Shown here piece after piece: positions 1 through 8,599 of a stretch of 64,000 nt of DNA. Each line of letters starts with the position of its first letter. Position 1 is the stretch's first letter. Source of the stretch: Candidatus Sulfotelmatobacter sp. (GTDB lineage Bacteria > Acidobacteriota > Terriglobia > Terriglobales > Acidobacteriaceae). Location: positions 1 through 64,000 of the forward strand of contig JAOAPI010000019.1 in the NCBI GenBank assembly GCA_025462865.1. Direction: 5' to 3'. The position numbers and the translations under genes were made by a program. A model generated the notes under the pieces. It searched no databases. It had not been told where the DNA came from and saw only the letters and a list, made by a program, of their open reading frames with translations.

Positions 1-2
1 CT

Positions 3-746
3 CGCAACCGCGCTCTGGGCGTGCTCTCCAACGTGTTTCTGCATTTGCATCCGGCGAAGATCAATCGCGATGCGGTGCGTTACAGCTACACCTGGGGCAT
101 GGGCGGGATCACCTTTTTTCTCTTCATAATTCTCACCTACACAGGCGTGCTGCTGAAGTTCTACTACCATCCCAGCAAGGTGCAGGCATTCCGCGATGTC
201 CTCTACCTCGAGCACGACGTACCGTTCGGAAAAATTCTGCGCAACATGCACCGCTGGGCTGCCCACTTGATGGTGATCGGGGTGTGGCTGCACATGTTCC
301 GCGTCTTTCTCACCGGCTCATACAAAAAGCCGCGCGAATTTAATTGGAACATCGGCGTACTCCTTCTCGTGTTCACGCTGTTGCTCTCATTCACCGGATA
401 TCTGCTGCCCGACGATCAGCTCGGATTCTGGGCCGTCACCGTCGGCACCAACATGGCGCGAGCGACGCCGCTGCTCGGGCATGAAGGCCCGTTCGGCTCG
501 ATGCTGGGCATGACTCCTTACAACGACGTACGCTTCGGCCTGCTCGGTGGATCGATCGTGGATGCGAATGCCCTGCTGCGTTCCTACATCTGGCACTGCA
601 TCGGCATTCCGATCGTCGCCTCGGTCCTGATGATCGTGCATTTCTGGCGCGTCCGAAAAGACGGTGGCATCTCTGGCCCAGCCCCGGTAATGCTCGAAGC
701 CGAAGCAGATAAGCCGCGCAGAGGACCGAAAGCCGCAGGAGAATAA
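3..746 (+). CDS. Cytochrome b6-type cytochrome b (N-terminal half), 5' end outside window
   Basis: Membrane subunit of a quinol-oxidising bc/b6f-type complex; carries the two b haems. Numbering from the GTG at 21, helix B has H77 and H91 (13 residues between) and helix D has H192 and H207 (14 between), the b6-type spacing. It has about four membrane helices and ends near residue 241, so the protein is split as in b6f complexes, with the C-terminal half in the next gene. The frame is open to the left edge and no Shine-Dalgarno sequence precedes the GTG, so the true start is probably upstream. The Rieske protein, if in this operon, would also lie upstream (inference). The next gene follows after 78 bp. 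Confidence 0.9.
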   Translation, partial: RNRALGVLSNVFLHLHPAKINRDAVRYSYTWGMGGITFFLFIILTYTGVLLKFYYHPSKVQAFRDVLYLEHDVPFGKILRNMHRWAAHLMVIGVWLHMFRVFLTGSYKKPREFNWNIGVLLLVFTLLLSFTGYLLPDDQLGFWAVTVGTNMARATPLLGHEGPFGSMLGMTPYNDVRFGLLGGSIVDANALLRSYIWHCIGIPIVASVLMIVHFWRVRKDGGISGPAPVMLEAEADKPRRGPKAAGE

Positions 747-824
747 AAATCCGTCGTAGAGACGTGGCTTGCTACGTCTCTCTCGGCGGCAAGATAAAAG
801 TAGCAAGCTCTACAGGAAAATCTT

Positions 825-1754
825 ATGGACTGGCGACAACTTTGGGAGATTTGCTCGGCTCCAGACAACGTACCAATCGTAGGATTGATCCCTCTGCTGG
901 GCTTCTATATTTATCTCGCGTGGAAGCAGGCGCATGCCAATGACCTCCTGATCGCGCGACTGGAAGGCGATGCCGCTCTCGCCAAAACGCATCACCGCAA
1001 GACTTGGCCCTTCAAACCGGGCTGGCAGAAGGAAGTTCATGTCTGGCCATTCCTTCTGCGTATTGAATTTCTCGCCGCCATTATCGTCACGATTATTCTG
1101 ATGGTCTGGTCGATCACCCTGAACGCACCGCTCGAAGAGCCCGCCAATCCCAACCTGACCATGAATCCGGCGAAGGCTCCGTGGTACTTCCTCGGACTGC
1201 AGGAGATGCTCGTCTATTTCGATCCCTGGATTGCAGGCGTAGTCATGCCCACCATGATCATCATCGGCCTGATGGTCATTCCTTACATCGATACCAATCC
1301 GCTGGGCAGCGGCTACTACACATGGAAGCAGCGCAAATTTTCCATCGGCACTTTTTTATTCGGCTTCATCATTCTGTGGATCGCGATGATCATCATAGGA
1401 ACATTCATTCGCGGGCCTGGTTGGCAGTGGTTCTGGCCGGGGCAAACTTGGGATCACAACCGGCTGATCTACGAAGTGAATCGCGATTTGCCCGACATCT
1501 TCGGAATCACTTCGAACGTGGCGAAGGCGATTTTCGGCGCCATCGTTGTCGGCGGCTATTACCTGCTCGGAGGATTTCTCGTCTACTCCCTCTTCCGGCG
1601 CTACATGGGAAAAGATTTTAAGCGGATGAGCTTGCTGCAATTTTCCATCACACAATTTCTCTTACTCAGCATGGTCGCCCTGCCATTAAAAATGGGCCTG
1701 CGTCTTTTGTGGCATATCAAGTATGTGTGGATTACACCCTGGTTCAACGTGTGA
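825..1754 (+). CDS. Cytochrome b C-terminal subunit (subunit IV-like)
   Basis: C-terminal cytochrome b partner of the preceding b6-type protein, 309 residues. An extra N-terminal membrane helix (about residues 18-34) precedes a soluble linker of about 40 residues, then four to five helices. The Qo-site PEWY motif position reads A118-P-W-Y121, a variant in which the Glu is replaced, so quinol oxidation chemistry may differ from the canonical enzyme. Rich in aromatic residues near the third and last helices. It lies between cytochrome b and a multihaem cytochrome c, so the three probably form one membrane complex donating electrons from (mena)quinol; the menaquinol preference is inference. The ATG at 825 opens the conserved helix and is well placed. 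Confidence 0.88.
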   Translation: MDWRQLWEICSAPDNVPIVGLIPLLGFYIYLAWKQAHANDLLIARLEGDAALAKTHHRKTWPFKPGWQKEVHVWPFLLRIEFLAAIIVTIILMVWSITLNAPLEEPANPNLTMNPAKAPWYFLGLQEMLVYFDPWIAGVVMPTMIIIGLMVIPYIDTNPLGSGYYTWKQRKFSIGTFLFGFIILWIAMIIIGTFIRGPGWQWFWPGQTWDHNRLIYEVNRDLPDIFGITSNVAKAIFGAIVVGGYYLLGGFLVYSLFRRYMGKDFKRMSLLQFSITQFLLLSMVALPLKMGLRLLWHIKYVWITPWFNV

Positions 1755-1773
1755 GAAGCGTCGTTGGTCGCTG

Positions 1774-1853
1774 GTCGTTAGTCGTTGGCCAGCCCACATG
1801 ACTGCTGACATTCGAGATGAATCGCGAACGACGAACGACCAACGACTAACGAC
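1774..1853. repeat. Intergenic inverted repeat, 15-bp arms
   Basis: GTCGTTAGTCGTTGG (1774-1788) is repeated as its exact reverse complement at 1839-1853, within a stretch of GTCGTTGGT-like words. It sits between the cytochrome b C-terminal gene and the multihaem cytochrome gene. It could fold in the mRNA and modulate relative expression, or be one of the simple intergenic repeats of this genome. It has no T-tract, so a terminator is unlikely. Confidence 0.7.
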
Positions 1854-1873
1854 GGTTTCCCGGAGGAAGCGCG

Positions 1874-4800
1874 GTGCCTGAACAACCCAACCCCGAGCAG
1901 GACCCGATCACTAGCAAGTCGTACGCCGCGTATTACCTGATCGCGACGGTAATTCTCATGGCGACGTTGTTCTGGGCCTTGTGGGACGAGGCGTGGGGCC
2001 AGCGTCCGTGGAAGGCCCTCCAGGAAAACTGGAAGGATCGCTACAGTGCATTCCTCAACACCTCGCGATCGAAGTCAGCAACGTCGGAGAAAGATGTCGA
2101 GCAGAATTCCGACTACGCCGCTCTCAAACAAACCTACGAAAAAACTTATCAGGATTCGAAGCCACAGGGCGATGAGGCTCGCCGAAAACTCGACGACGCC
2201 AACGCGCGCCTGCTCGCGGTGCAAAGCGTCTTCACCGACCGCCGCGCTTACGTAAACGCACTCACTTACGAACTTGAAACCAGCTCCAGCGATTCCGCCA
2301 AGGCCAGCAAGCGCAAAGAGATTGATAAATACAAGAACGAGCAGGCCACGGTTCAATTTCCCGACGGCAGCAAACAGAAATATACTTTTCCGCAGCTCGA
2401 AGAAAAGTACAACGAGATCCGCGACGAGCGCACCAAGCTGAGCCTGGAACTCGGCGATGTCCTAAAACCTGTCACCGCCGCCAGGGCCAAGATGGACGAA
2501 TACGTCACCGACCACATGGTCGACCTGACGCCGCAGCAGATCGACGGCCTCAAGCGCAAGATCGGCGACTGGGATCCGCAGATCGTTCAGATTAACGTCG
2601 CCGATGCCAACATCGTTGACCGCTGCGAGTCCTGCCACCTCAATGCACGCGAGCCTCTGAAGATCACCCCTGCCTCGATGACGTCGAAGGGCGACAAGAA
2701 GCCCGACGAATATGCCAATGCCCTGACCAGCCATCCCGAGCCTGAGTTGCTGAAGATTCACGATCCGGATAAGTTCGGCTGCTCCCCTTGCCACCAGGGC
2801 AACGGTCGCGCCACCACCAGCGTTGAGAAAGCTCACGGTAATTATGAGCACTGGCTGTGGCCGCTGTTTCCGAAAGCAAACTCCGAGGCTGGCTGTCAGA
2901 ACTGCCACGCGGCCGATATGGTTCTGGCCAGCGGCGACGTGCAGTGGCAAACCATCAACGATGGCAAAGATCTCTTCCGGCAGCGTGGCTGCATGGGTTG
3001 CCACCGCTATGAGGGTTACGACAAAGAGCCAGAAGATTTGAACTCGGTGGGTCAGCAGATCAAACAGATCGAGACCCAGAAGAAAGACAATATCAAGCAA
3101 ACCGCTTATCTGATGAAGCAGGCGGATGCGGCGCAATCCAATGACGAAGCCAATCGGCTGAATGGCCAGGCCGTTGATCTCAGAGTCGCCAACAGCAAGC
3201 TGGATGGCCGTTTGCAGCAACTCGATTTCCAGTCGCACAGCCTGATGCAGGACATGAAGAAGGTTGGGCCCAATCTGAAAGACGTGCGGCTGAAGCTGAA
3301 CAAGAATTGGATTCCAGTCTGGCTGAAGAAGCCCACCGATTTCCGCCCCACCACCAAAATGCCTAACTTCCGCCTGAGCGACCATCAGATTCAGGCGATC
3401 TCGGCCTACATCTGGCAATCGGGATTTACCGACTCCGCCCCGAAACACAAGCCCGGCAACGCCGCACACGGCAAAGAATTATTCGAGACCCGCGGATGCA
3501 TGGCCTGCCACTCGATTGGTGAAGGCGACCAGCTTCAGGGCGGAACCTTCGCCGCGAATCTGACGCGAGTCGGCGAAAAAGCAAATTACGATTATTTAGT
3601 TCGCTGGATTCACAACGCCCGCGAGCGCACCCGTCCCTATTGCCCCTACGAAAAGAAAGACATTGGCCCCGAGGATTACGCCAAGAAGGGCTTGCCTTAT
3701 AAGTTCGATCTTGATCACAGCCAGTGCCCCAACGACGGTCACGAGTTGCAAGTGCAGAACATGACAGTGATGCCGAGCCTGCGCCTCGCGCCGGAAGACG
3801 CCGAAGACATCGCGACCTACTTGATGACGCAGAAGAAGCAGGACCCTTCGTCCTACGCCGATGCCGCGTTTATGGACGATCCCAATCTGAAGGCCGAGGG
3901 CAAGAAGTGGGTCCGCCACTTTGGCTGCTCCGGTTGCCACGAGATCGCAGGCTTCGAGGACGAAGGCCGCATCGGCACCGAACTCACCTTCGAAGGCAGC
4001 AAGCCCATCGAACGTCTTGACTTCGCCCTGTTCACAGAAACCGCGCAGCGTGGCGGCAAGAATGCCGAGCCCATCAAAGACAACGAAGATCTGGCGCGGC
4101 TTCCCGACGGGCCGGCCAAAGAGCCTTGGTATGACCACAAAGGTTTCTTTGAACACAAACTTGCCGAGCCCAACATTTATGATCAGGGCAAGGTCAGGGG
4201 CGAAACCGAAGCTCTACGCATGCCGAATGTGCACCTCACCAAAGAGCAGGTGCGCGACCTCACAACTTTCCTGATGGGAAGCGAAGAGACTTCCCTGCCC
4301 GCGAGTTATCAATACAAACCGGGCGACGCCCGCCACGACATTCAAGAGGGCTGGTGGATTGTCAAAAAATACAACTGCATGGGCTGCCATCAGTTCATTC
4401 CCGGCCAGCGCACCATTCTGATGGGATTGCCGCAGTATCAGGACAATCAGGAGCAACTGCCTCCCAAGCTCCTGACTGAAGGCGCGCGCGTCGATCCCGA
4501 GTGGCTCCGCAAGTTCCTATCGAATCCCGCGCTCAGCACCACCGACACGAACCGCAACGGTGTGCGCCCTTATTTGAAAGTGCGCATGCCAACGTTCTCC
4601 TTTTCGGACAACGAACTGCGAAAACTGGTGCGCTTTTTCGAAGCCCTGTCGCAGCAGCCGCTCCCTTATATTCCTGAGCAGGTGCCGGTTCTCAACACGA
4701 AAGAAAGTGACATGGCGCGCAGTCTATTTTCGAGCACCGCGGCTCCGTGCCTTAAATGTCACGCCACCGGCGATCCCGCTCACGACAAAATCGCTACTGC

Positions 4801-5140
4801 TCCAAATTTCCTTTTGGCGAAAGAACGCCTGAAGCCGGATTGGGTCGAGCGCTGGATTACGGACCCGCAAGCCGTCAGTCCCGGCACGTCCATGCCATCA
4901 GGCTTGTTCAAGCAGCAGAATACTCAATGGGTATTCGCCGGACCGACACCACCCTCGTTCCAGGGATACACAGGAGATCATCGCAAGCTGCTAACCGATT
5001 ACATCTTCCAGCTAACGCCGGAAGAGCAAAGAAAAGTAGCCTCGTCAATGCCGCATGCGAAAGCGTCCGCAGAGATGAAGAGTAATCACAAACAGGCTGC
5101 CCTGGAGTCGCATCGAACCGGCAATGGCGGTTCGCGGTAA
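1874..5140 (+). CDS. Membrane-anchored octahaem c-type cytochrome with coiled coil
   Basis: 1088-residue electron-transfer protein. One membrane helix (about residues 15-40) anchors it; most of the chain should lie outside the cytoplasmic membrane. A charged, helical and probably coiled-coil stretch covers about residues 55-230. Eight CxxCH haem-binding motifs start near residues 251, 303, 341, 373, 542, 685, 835 and 959; the later ones sit in separate mono-haem cytochrome c-like domains ending in typical 'MP' Met-containing segments. The start is GTG 1874 with GGAGG at 1862-1866. Placement after split cytochrome b genes suggests it takes the role of cytochrome c1/f and carries electrons to a downstream acceptor. 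The family is unnamed to me; the function is inferred from haem motifs and context. Confidence 0.88.
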   Translation: MPEQPNPEQDPITSKSYAAYYLIATVILMATLFWALWDEAWGQRPWKALQENWKDRYSAFLNTSRSKSATSEKDVEQNSDYAALKQTYEKTYQDSKPQGDEARRKLDDANARLLAVQSVFTDRRAYVNALTYELETSSSDSAKASKRKEIDKYKNEQATVQFPDGSKQKYTFPQLEEKYNEIRDERTKLSLELGDVLKPVTAARAKMDEYVTDHMVDLTPQQIDGLKRKIGDWDPQIVQINVADANIVDRCESCHLNAREPLKITPASMTSKGDKKPDEYANALTSHPEPELLKIHDPDKFGCSPCHQGNGRATTSVEKAHGNYEHWLWPLFPKANSEAGCQNCHAADMVLASGDVQWQTINDGKDLFRQRGCMGCHRYEGYDKEPEDLNSVGQQIKQIETQKKDNIKQTAYLMKQADAAQSNDEANRLNGQAVDLRVANSKLDGRLQQLDFQSHSLMQDMKKVGPNLKDVRLKLNKNWIPVWLKKPTDFRPTTKMPNFRLSDHQIQAISAYIWQSGFTDSAPKHKPGNAAHGKELFETRGCMACHSIGEGDQLQGGTFAANLTRVGEKANYDYLVRWIHNARERTRPYCPYEKKDIGPEDYAKKGLPYKFDLDHSQCPNDGHELQVQNMTVMPSLRLAPEDAEDIATYLMTQKKQDPSSYADAAFMDDPNLKAEGKKWVRHFGCSGCHEIAGFEDEGRIGTELTFEGSKPIERLDFALFTETAQRGGKNAEPIKDNEDLARLPDGPAKEPWYDHKGFFEHKLAEPNIYDQGKVRGETEALRMPNVHLTKEQVRDLTTFLMGSEETSLPASYQYKPGDARHDIQEGWWIVKKYNCMGCHQFIPGQRTILMGLPQYQDNQEQLPPKLLTEGARVDPEWLRKFLSNPALSTTDTNRNGVRPYLKVRMPTFSFSDNELRKLVRFFEALSQQPLPYIPEQVPVLNTKESDMARSLFSSTAAPCLKCHATGDPAHDKIATAPNFLLAKERLKPDWVERWITDPQAVSPGTSMPSGLFKQQNTQWVFAGPTPPSFQGYTGDHRKLLTDYIFQLTPEEQRKVASSMPHAKASAEMKSNHKQAALESHRTGNGGSR

Positions 5141-5216
5141 AATGGCGGGTTCGACGGTGGCTTCGATGCCTTGTTCTATGGCAGGTTCGATGATCGGGTA
5201 CGCTTCACCGATAGTG

Positions 5217-5250
5217 TTGTCATCCCGAGCGAAGCGAGGGACCTTGGTCT
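5217..5250 (+). repeat. Dispersed 'GTCATCCCGAGCGAAGCGAGG' element
   Basis: One copy of a repeat found repeatedly between genes in this window (see copies near 12963, 14764, 24018, 31816, 35358, 39669 and in the 40.8-42.4 kb array). It lies in the 198-bp gap before the cupredoxin-like lipoprotein gene. No coding signal is visible in that gap. Confidence 0.7.
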
Positions 5251-5338
5251 CGCATATACCGCGTTGCTTCCCTCGGAACACTGCCGCCTCAGCTATATCA
5301 GAATGCGATGTAACAACTACTGGAGAAAGAAGGACATC

Positions 5339-6130
5339 ATGAATAAGAAAAATAGTTTGAAGATACTGGTCGGCACAATAGCCCTATCCGGCTTGCTGCT
5401 GACTGCCGCTTGCAACAAGAATACCGAGCAATCAAGCAACAGTATGGCTGAGAAGCAAGCAGCCCCTGCCCCGGCAGCCACTCCCATCGATCCCTCCACT
5501 GTCGCAACCGTAAAGGGCTCAGTGAAATTTGACGGCACGGCTCCCAAGCCATCAAAGATTGACATGAGCCAGGACCCGGCCTGCAAAGGCTCTAATGAGT
5601 CCGAAAATGTCGTGGTCAGCAGCGGCGATCTCGCCAACGTTTTCGTCTATGTAAAAGACGGCCTCGGCAACCGCACCTTCGACGTTCCCAAAGACGCCGT
5701 TGTCCTCGACCAGAGCGGCTGCAAATATCATCCGCACGTGCTGGGCGTGATGACCGGCCAGACGGTCCAGATCAAGAACGACGATCAGACCACCCACAAC
5801 ATCCATCCCACCCCGAAAGACAATCGCGAATGGAACGAATCGCAGCCGCCATCGTCCCCCGCAATTGAAAAGAATTTTGCGCGCGAAGAAATCATGCTTC
5901 CTGTGAAGTGCAACCAGCATCCTTGGATGAAGATGTACGTCAGCGTGGTGAAGAACCCCTTCTACGCGGTCACTGACAAGTCCGGTAAATATGAGATCAA
6001 GGGACTGCCGCCAGGGGACTACACCATCGCCTTCGTGCACGAGAAACTGGGCGAGCAGGATCAGAAGGTCACGGTCGCAGCGAAAGAGACAAAGAACGTG
6101 GACCAGAACTTCAAAGCCGCAGGCGAGTAG
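5339..6130 (+). CDS. Cupredoxin-like lipoprotein
   Basis: 263-residue lipoprotein. N-terminal signal with lipobox L-T-A-A-C25, then an Ala/Pro-rich linker. The central domain resembles cupredoxins: H153 and H156 lie in a strand-turn segment and C191-x2-H194-x2-M197 supplies the Cys, His and Met expected of a type 1 copper site. The C-terminal 60 residues, with a 'GKYEIKGLPPGDYTI' pattern, resemble a carboxypeptidase-regulatory-like beta-sandwich domain. The start is ATG 5339 behind an A/G-rich GGAGAAAGAAGGA leader; the frame is open further upstream but lacks a signal peptide there. It follows the octahaem cytochrome, so it probably accepts electrons from it or passes them to an oxidase (inference). 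Confidence 0.85.
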   Translation: MNKKNSLKILVGTIALSGLLLTAACNKNTEQSSNSMAEKQAAPAPAATPIDPSTVATVKGSVKFDGTAPKPSKIDMSQDPACKGSNESENVVVSSGDLANVFVYVKDGLGNRTFDVPKDAVVLDQSGCKYHPHVLGVMTGQTVQIKNDDQTTHNIHPTPKDNREWNESQPPSSPAIEKNFAREEIMLPVKCNQHPWMKMYVSVVKNPFYAVTDKSGKYEIKGLPPGDYTIAFVHEKLGEQDQKVTVAAKETKNVDQNFKAAGE

Positions 6131-6168
6131 GTTAAGAGCCGAGTAAGTTAAGAGCTAAGACCGGACAG

Positions 6169-6210
6169 CCAGACGGCGCGGATATCGCATCTCCGCGCCG
6201 CTACGTCTGG
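6169..6210. repeat. Intergenic hairpin upstream of ctaA
   Basis: CCAGACG+GCGCGGA (6169-6182) pairs with TCCGCGC (6192-6198) and CGTCTGG (6204-6210) around a 5-nt bulge. There is no T-run immediately after it, so it is more likely a REP-like palindrome or RNA-stabilising hairpin than an intrinsic terminator. Confidence 0.6.
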
Positions 6211-6302
6211 TAAAATTAGCTGTCTGAGACAGCGGGCTGGGCCGGTCGGCGCGGCCCGCAGCGCTTAACCGCAACCGCACTCCCCAACTCAAGGAGTATT
6301 TT

Positions 6303-7241
6303 CTGAAAGCGATTCCGGCCACGTACAACCGCGCTCACCATGTCTTTGCCGTTTTTGTGGCATGTGCGACGCTGGTCGTCATCACCGCTGGAGCGCTGGT
6401 CACCAGTAACGACGCTGGCTTGTCGGTTCCCGACTGGCCAACTTCATTCGGCTATCTTGTGAAGGTGCCGCACTTCGTCGGAGGCGTGCGCTACGAGTGG
6501 AGTCATCGCATGCTGGCCGGGACGGTCGTCTCTCTTACGCTCGCAATTGCCATCTGGACTCTGCTGGTGGAAAAACGCCGCTGGCTGCGCTGGTTAGCGA
6601 TCGGCGCGTTCTGCACAGTCATCGCGCAGGCGATTTTGGGCGGGCTTACCGTTTTGTTATTTCAACCGCCGGCTATTTCCACTGCCCACGCCACAGTAGC
6701 GCAAACTTTTTTCTGTATCGCAGTAGCCATCGCGCTTTTCACCGGACGCAAATGGGTCGAGGAGCAGCCCCAAGTGGAGTTCGATCGCCGCCGGCCTACC
6801 TTGTCTACGCTGACCTGGCTCTCGATCTTCGTCCTTTACGTGCAACTCGTCCTCGGCGGGATGTTCCGTCATCACGGAATGAGTTGGTGGCCACACGTCC
6901 TGAATGCCGGGATCGTGACGTTCGTGCTTTCCTGGACTGCGGTCCGGGCCATGTCGGTTTATTCGAAAATTGATGCGGTCAGGCGCCCCGCGATCATCAT
7001 GCTGTCGCTGCTCATCACGCAGCTTTGCCTTGGCTTCACAGCCTTTCTAACGCGGGTTGCCTGGGGCAGAAGTTCCGTCCAGCCCGAATTGCCCATGGTG
7101 GCTGCCACGGTAGCTCATGTGGCAATCGGAGCCCTGTTGCTCGCGACTACAGTGGTTCTGGCAATTCAAGTATGGCGTCACGTCCCCGTCGCTGTTGAAG
7201 AGCGCGTACCTCAGGCTCAGCAGGATGTTTCGGCCGCATGA
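6303..7241 (+). CDS. ctaA: Haem A synthase, COX15/CtaA family
   Basis: Oxidises the C8 methyl of haem O to the formyl group of haem A for aa3-type oxidases; integral membrane protein with about eight helices. The family hallmark 'GALVTSNDAGLSVPDWP' near the N-terminus and the paired helix-bundle halves with conserved His (for example in 'EWSHRMLAG') support the call. A GTG at 6357 lies inside the first helix and would truncate it. The same frame continues upstream through LKAIPATYNRAHHVF, which looks like the family's N-terminus, to CTG 6303, with AAGGAG at 6291-6296 (6-nt spacing). I therefore choose the rare CTG start, giving 312 residues. It implies an aa3-type oxidase in the organism, not in this window. 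Confidence 0.85.
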   Translation: MKAIPATYNRAHHVFAVFVACATLVVITAGALVTSNDAGLSVPDWPTSFGYLVKVPHFVGGVRYEWSHRMLAGTVVSLTLAIAIWTLLVEKRRWLRWLAIGAFCTVIAQAILGGLTVLLFQPPAISTAHATVAQTFFCIAVAIALFTGRKWVEEQPQVEFDRRRPTLSTLTWLSIFVLYVQLVLGGMFRHHGMSWWPHVLNAGIVTFVLSWTAVRAMSVYSKIDAVRRPAIIMLSLLITQLCLGFTAFLTRVAWGRSSVQPELPMVAATVAHVAIGALLLATTVVLAIQVWRHVPVAVEERVPQAQQDVSAA

Positions 7242-8343
7242 TCTTCGTGCGAGAATGCTCGACTCAGGAACAACGTACACTGATATTGGATTGATCTCAG
7301 GAAACCCTTTGGCATCGAAAGTTTCTGCATTCGTCGACGCATCCCCGGAAGTACCCGACTCTTCTTTCGAGCCGGTCATTTCCGTGGAGAATTTAGTGCA
7401 CCGCTATGCCAGCCGCACCGCGCTGAATGGCGTTTCCTTCGATGTCCGCCCGGCGGAGCTGTTCGGTCTGCTCGGCCCCAACGGCAGCGGCAAGACTACG
7501 CTCTTCCGGATTCTATCCACCTTGATGATTCCCACCGCCGGCCGCGCCACTATCATGGGTTGCGACGCCGCGCAGGAACCTGCTCGATTGCGCCGCCAAA
7601 TCGGCGTAGTGTTTCAAGCCCAGAGCATAGACCTTAAGCTCACCGCCTACGAAAATCTGTGGCATCAAGGACATCTTTACGGTCTGCACGGCGCAGCTCT
7701 TAAAAAGCGCATCCAGGAAATCCTGTTACGAGTCGGCTTGGCTGATCGTGCCAAAGAACTTGTAGAAACTTTTTCCGGCGGAATGCAGCGCCGAATCGAA
7801 TTGGCCAAGGGGTTGTTACATCATCCCGGAGTTCTATTGCTCGACGAACCGACAACCGGCCTCGATCCCGGCGCCCGGCGCGATCTCTGGCAATACTTGC
7901 AAATGTTGCGCGATGAAGAGCGTGTTTCCGTACTGGTCACCACTCACCTGATGGAAGAGGCGGAGCGCTGCGACCGGCTGGCCATCATGAATGAAGGTAA
8001 CCTTGTCGCACTTGGGACTCCCGCGGAGTTGAAGGCCGAAATTGGCGGCGACGTAGTGCTGCTGGATGCCGCACGCGATGCCGGACTCCTGGCCGAGCGC
8101 ATCCGCGCGCGCTTTCACGTGGAAACCACGGTCCTCGAAAATCAGATACGCATCGAGCGCGAAGGCGCGCACCGCTTCGTCACCGAAGTCGTTGAAGCCT
8201 TCCCTGGAGAAATTGAGGCAGTATCAGTCAGCAAACCAGCGCTCGAAGACGTGTTCATTCGCCGCACCGGCCACAAATTCTGGAGCGAAGAAAACAGCAG
8301 TAGCGAAGAAGCGCAGTCAGGTTCGGAAAATCGCAGGAGGTAA
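7225..8343 (+). CDS. ABC-2 type exporter ATP-binding protein
   Basis: Cytoplasmic ATPase that powers the membrane permease encoded two genes downstream. Visible motifs: Walker A GPNGSGKTT, Q-loop in 'VVFQAQ', signature FSGGMQRR, Walker B LLLDEPTTGLDP, and H-loop 'TTHLMEEAERC'. The C-terminal extension of about 90 residues is the DUF4162-type domain usual in DrrA/CcmA-like drug and lipid exporters. The start is uncertain: ATG 7225 overlaps ctaA by 17 nt, and ATG 7255 lies just after it; the frame is open further upstream but there overlaps ctaA. The substrate is unknown. Linkage to ctaA suggests a role near cytochrome oxidase assembly, but that is inference. Confidence 0.88.
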   Translation: MFRPHDLRARMLDSGTTYTDIGLISGNPLASKVSAFVDASPEVPDSSFEPVISVENLVHRYASRTALNGVSFDVRPAELFGLLGPNGSGKTTLFRILSTLMIPTAGRATIMGCDAAQEPARLRRQIGVVFQAQSIDLKLTAYENLWHQGHLYGLHGAALKKRIQEILLRVGLADRAKELVETFSGGMQRRIELAKGLLHHPGVLLLDEPTTGLDPGARRDLWQYLQMLRDEERVSVLVTTHLMEEAERCDRLAIMNEGNLVALGTPAELKAEIGGDVVLLDAARDAGLLAERIRARFHVETTVLENQIRIEREGAHRFVTEVVEAFPGEIEAVSVSKPALEDVFIRRTGHKFWSEENSSSEEAQSGSENRRR

Positions 8344-8344
8344 C

Positions 8345-8593
8345 GTGCTTTCTATGGTGCTTGTTCTTTCTCTTGTGCTTGGCATTCTCCCTTTACTGGG
8401 GGTGGTCTGGACCCTGGTAAGCGGCATGATCACCACCGTCGACGGCCTCTTCATGAGCCTGATACTACTCACGCTCTCGGGAGTCTTTATGTTGAACGCG
8501 TACTGGGAGATGCGCGACTCGGGCATGATCGGCAAGAAAAAAGCCGTTGCCGTTGCCGCCGCGCCTAAGCCTCCCGCGCCGAAAGCGAGCTGA
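8345..8593 (+). CDS. Small two-helix membrane protein of the ABC exporter operon
   Basis: 82 residues: two hydrophobic helices (about residues 2-25 and 31-53) and an Ala/Pro/Lys-rich tail. No family recognised. The GTG start at 8345 has a strong AGGAGG at 8335-8340 located in the last codons of the ATPase gene; ATG 8354 is an alternative. It sits between the ATPase and permease genes with gaps of 1 and 6 bp, so it is certainly cotranscribed and may be an accessory subunit of the exporter. Confidence 0.72.
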   Translation: MLSMVLVLSLVLGILPLLGVVWTLVSGMITTVDGLFMSLILLTLSGVFMLNAYWEMRDSGMIGKKKAVAVAAAPKPPAPKAS

Positions 8594-8599
8594 TACCGA

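Noticed and set aside
1755-1873. Intrinsic terminator between cytochrome genes
   Set aside because: The 15-bp arms are 50 nt apart and no T-tract follows; the genes appear to form one operon.
2462-3469. 335-codon minus-strand frame opposite the octahaem cytochrome
   Set aside because: It lies wholly opposite a gene with eight conserved haem motifs; the composition is a GC-skew shadow.
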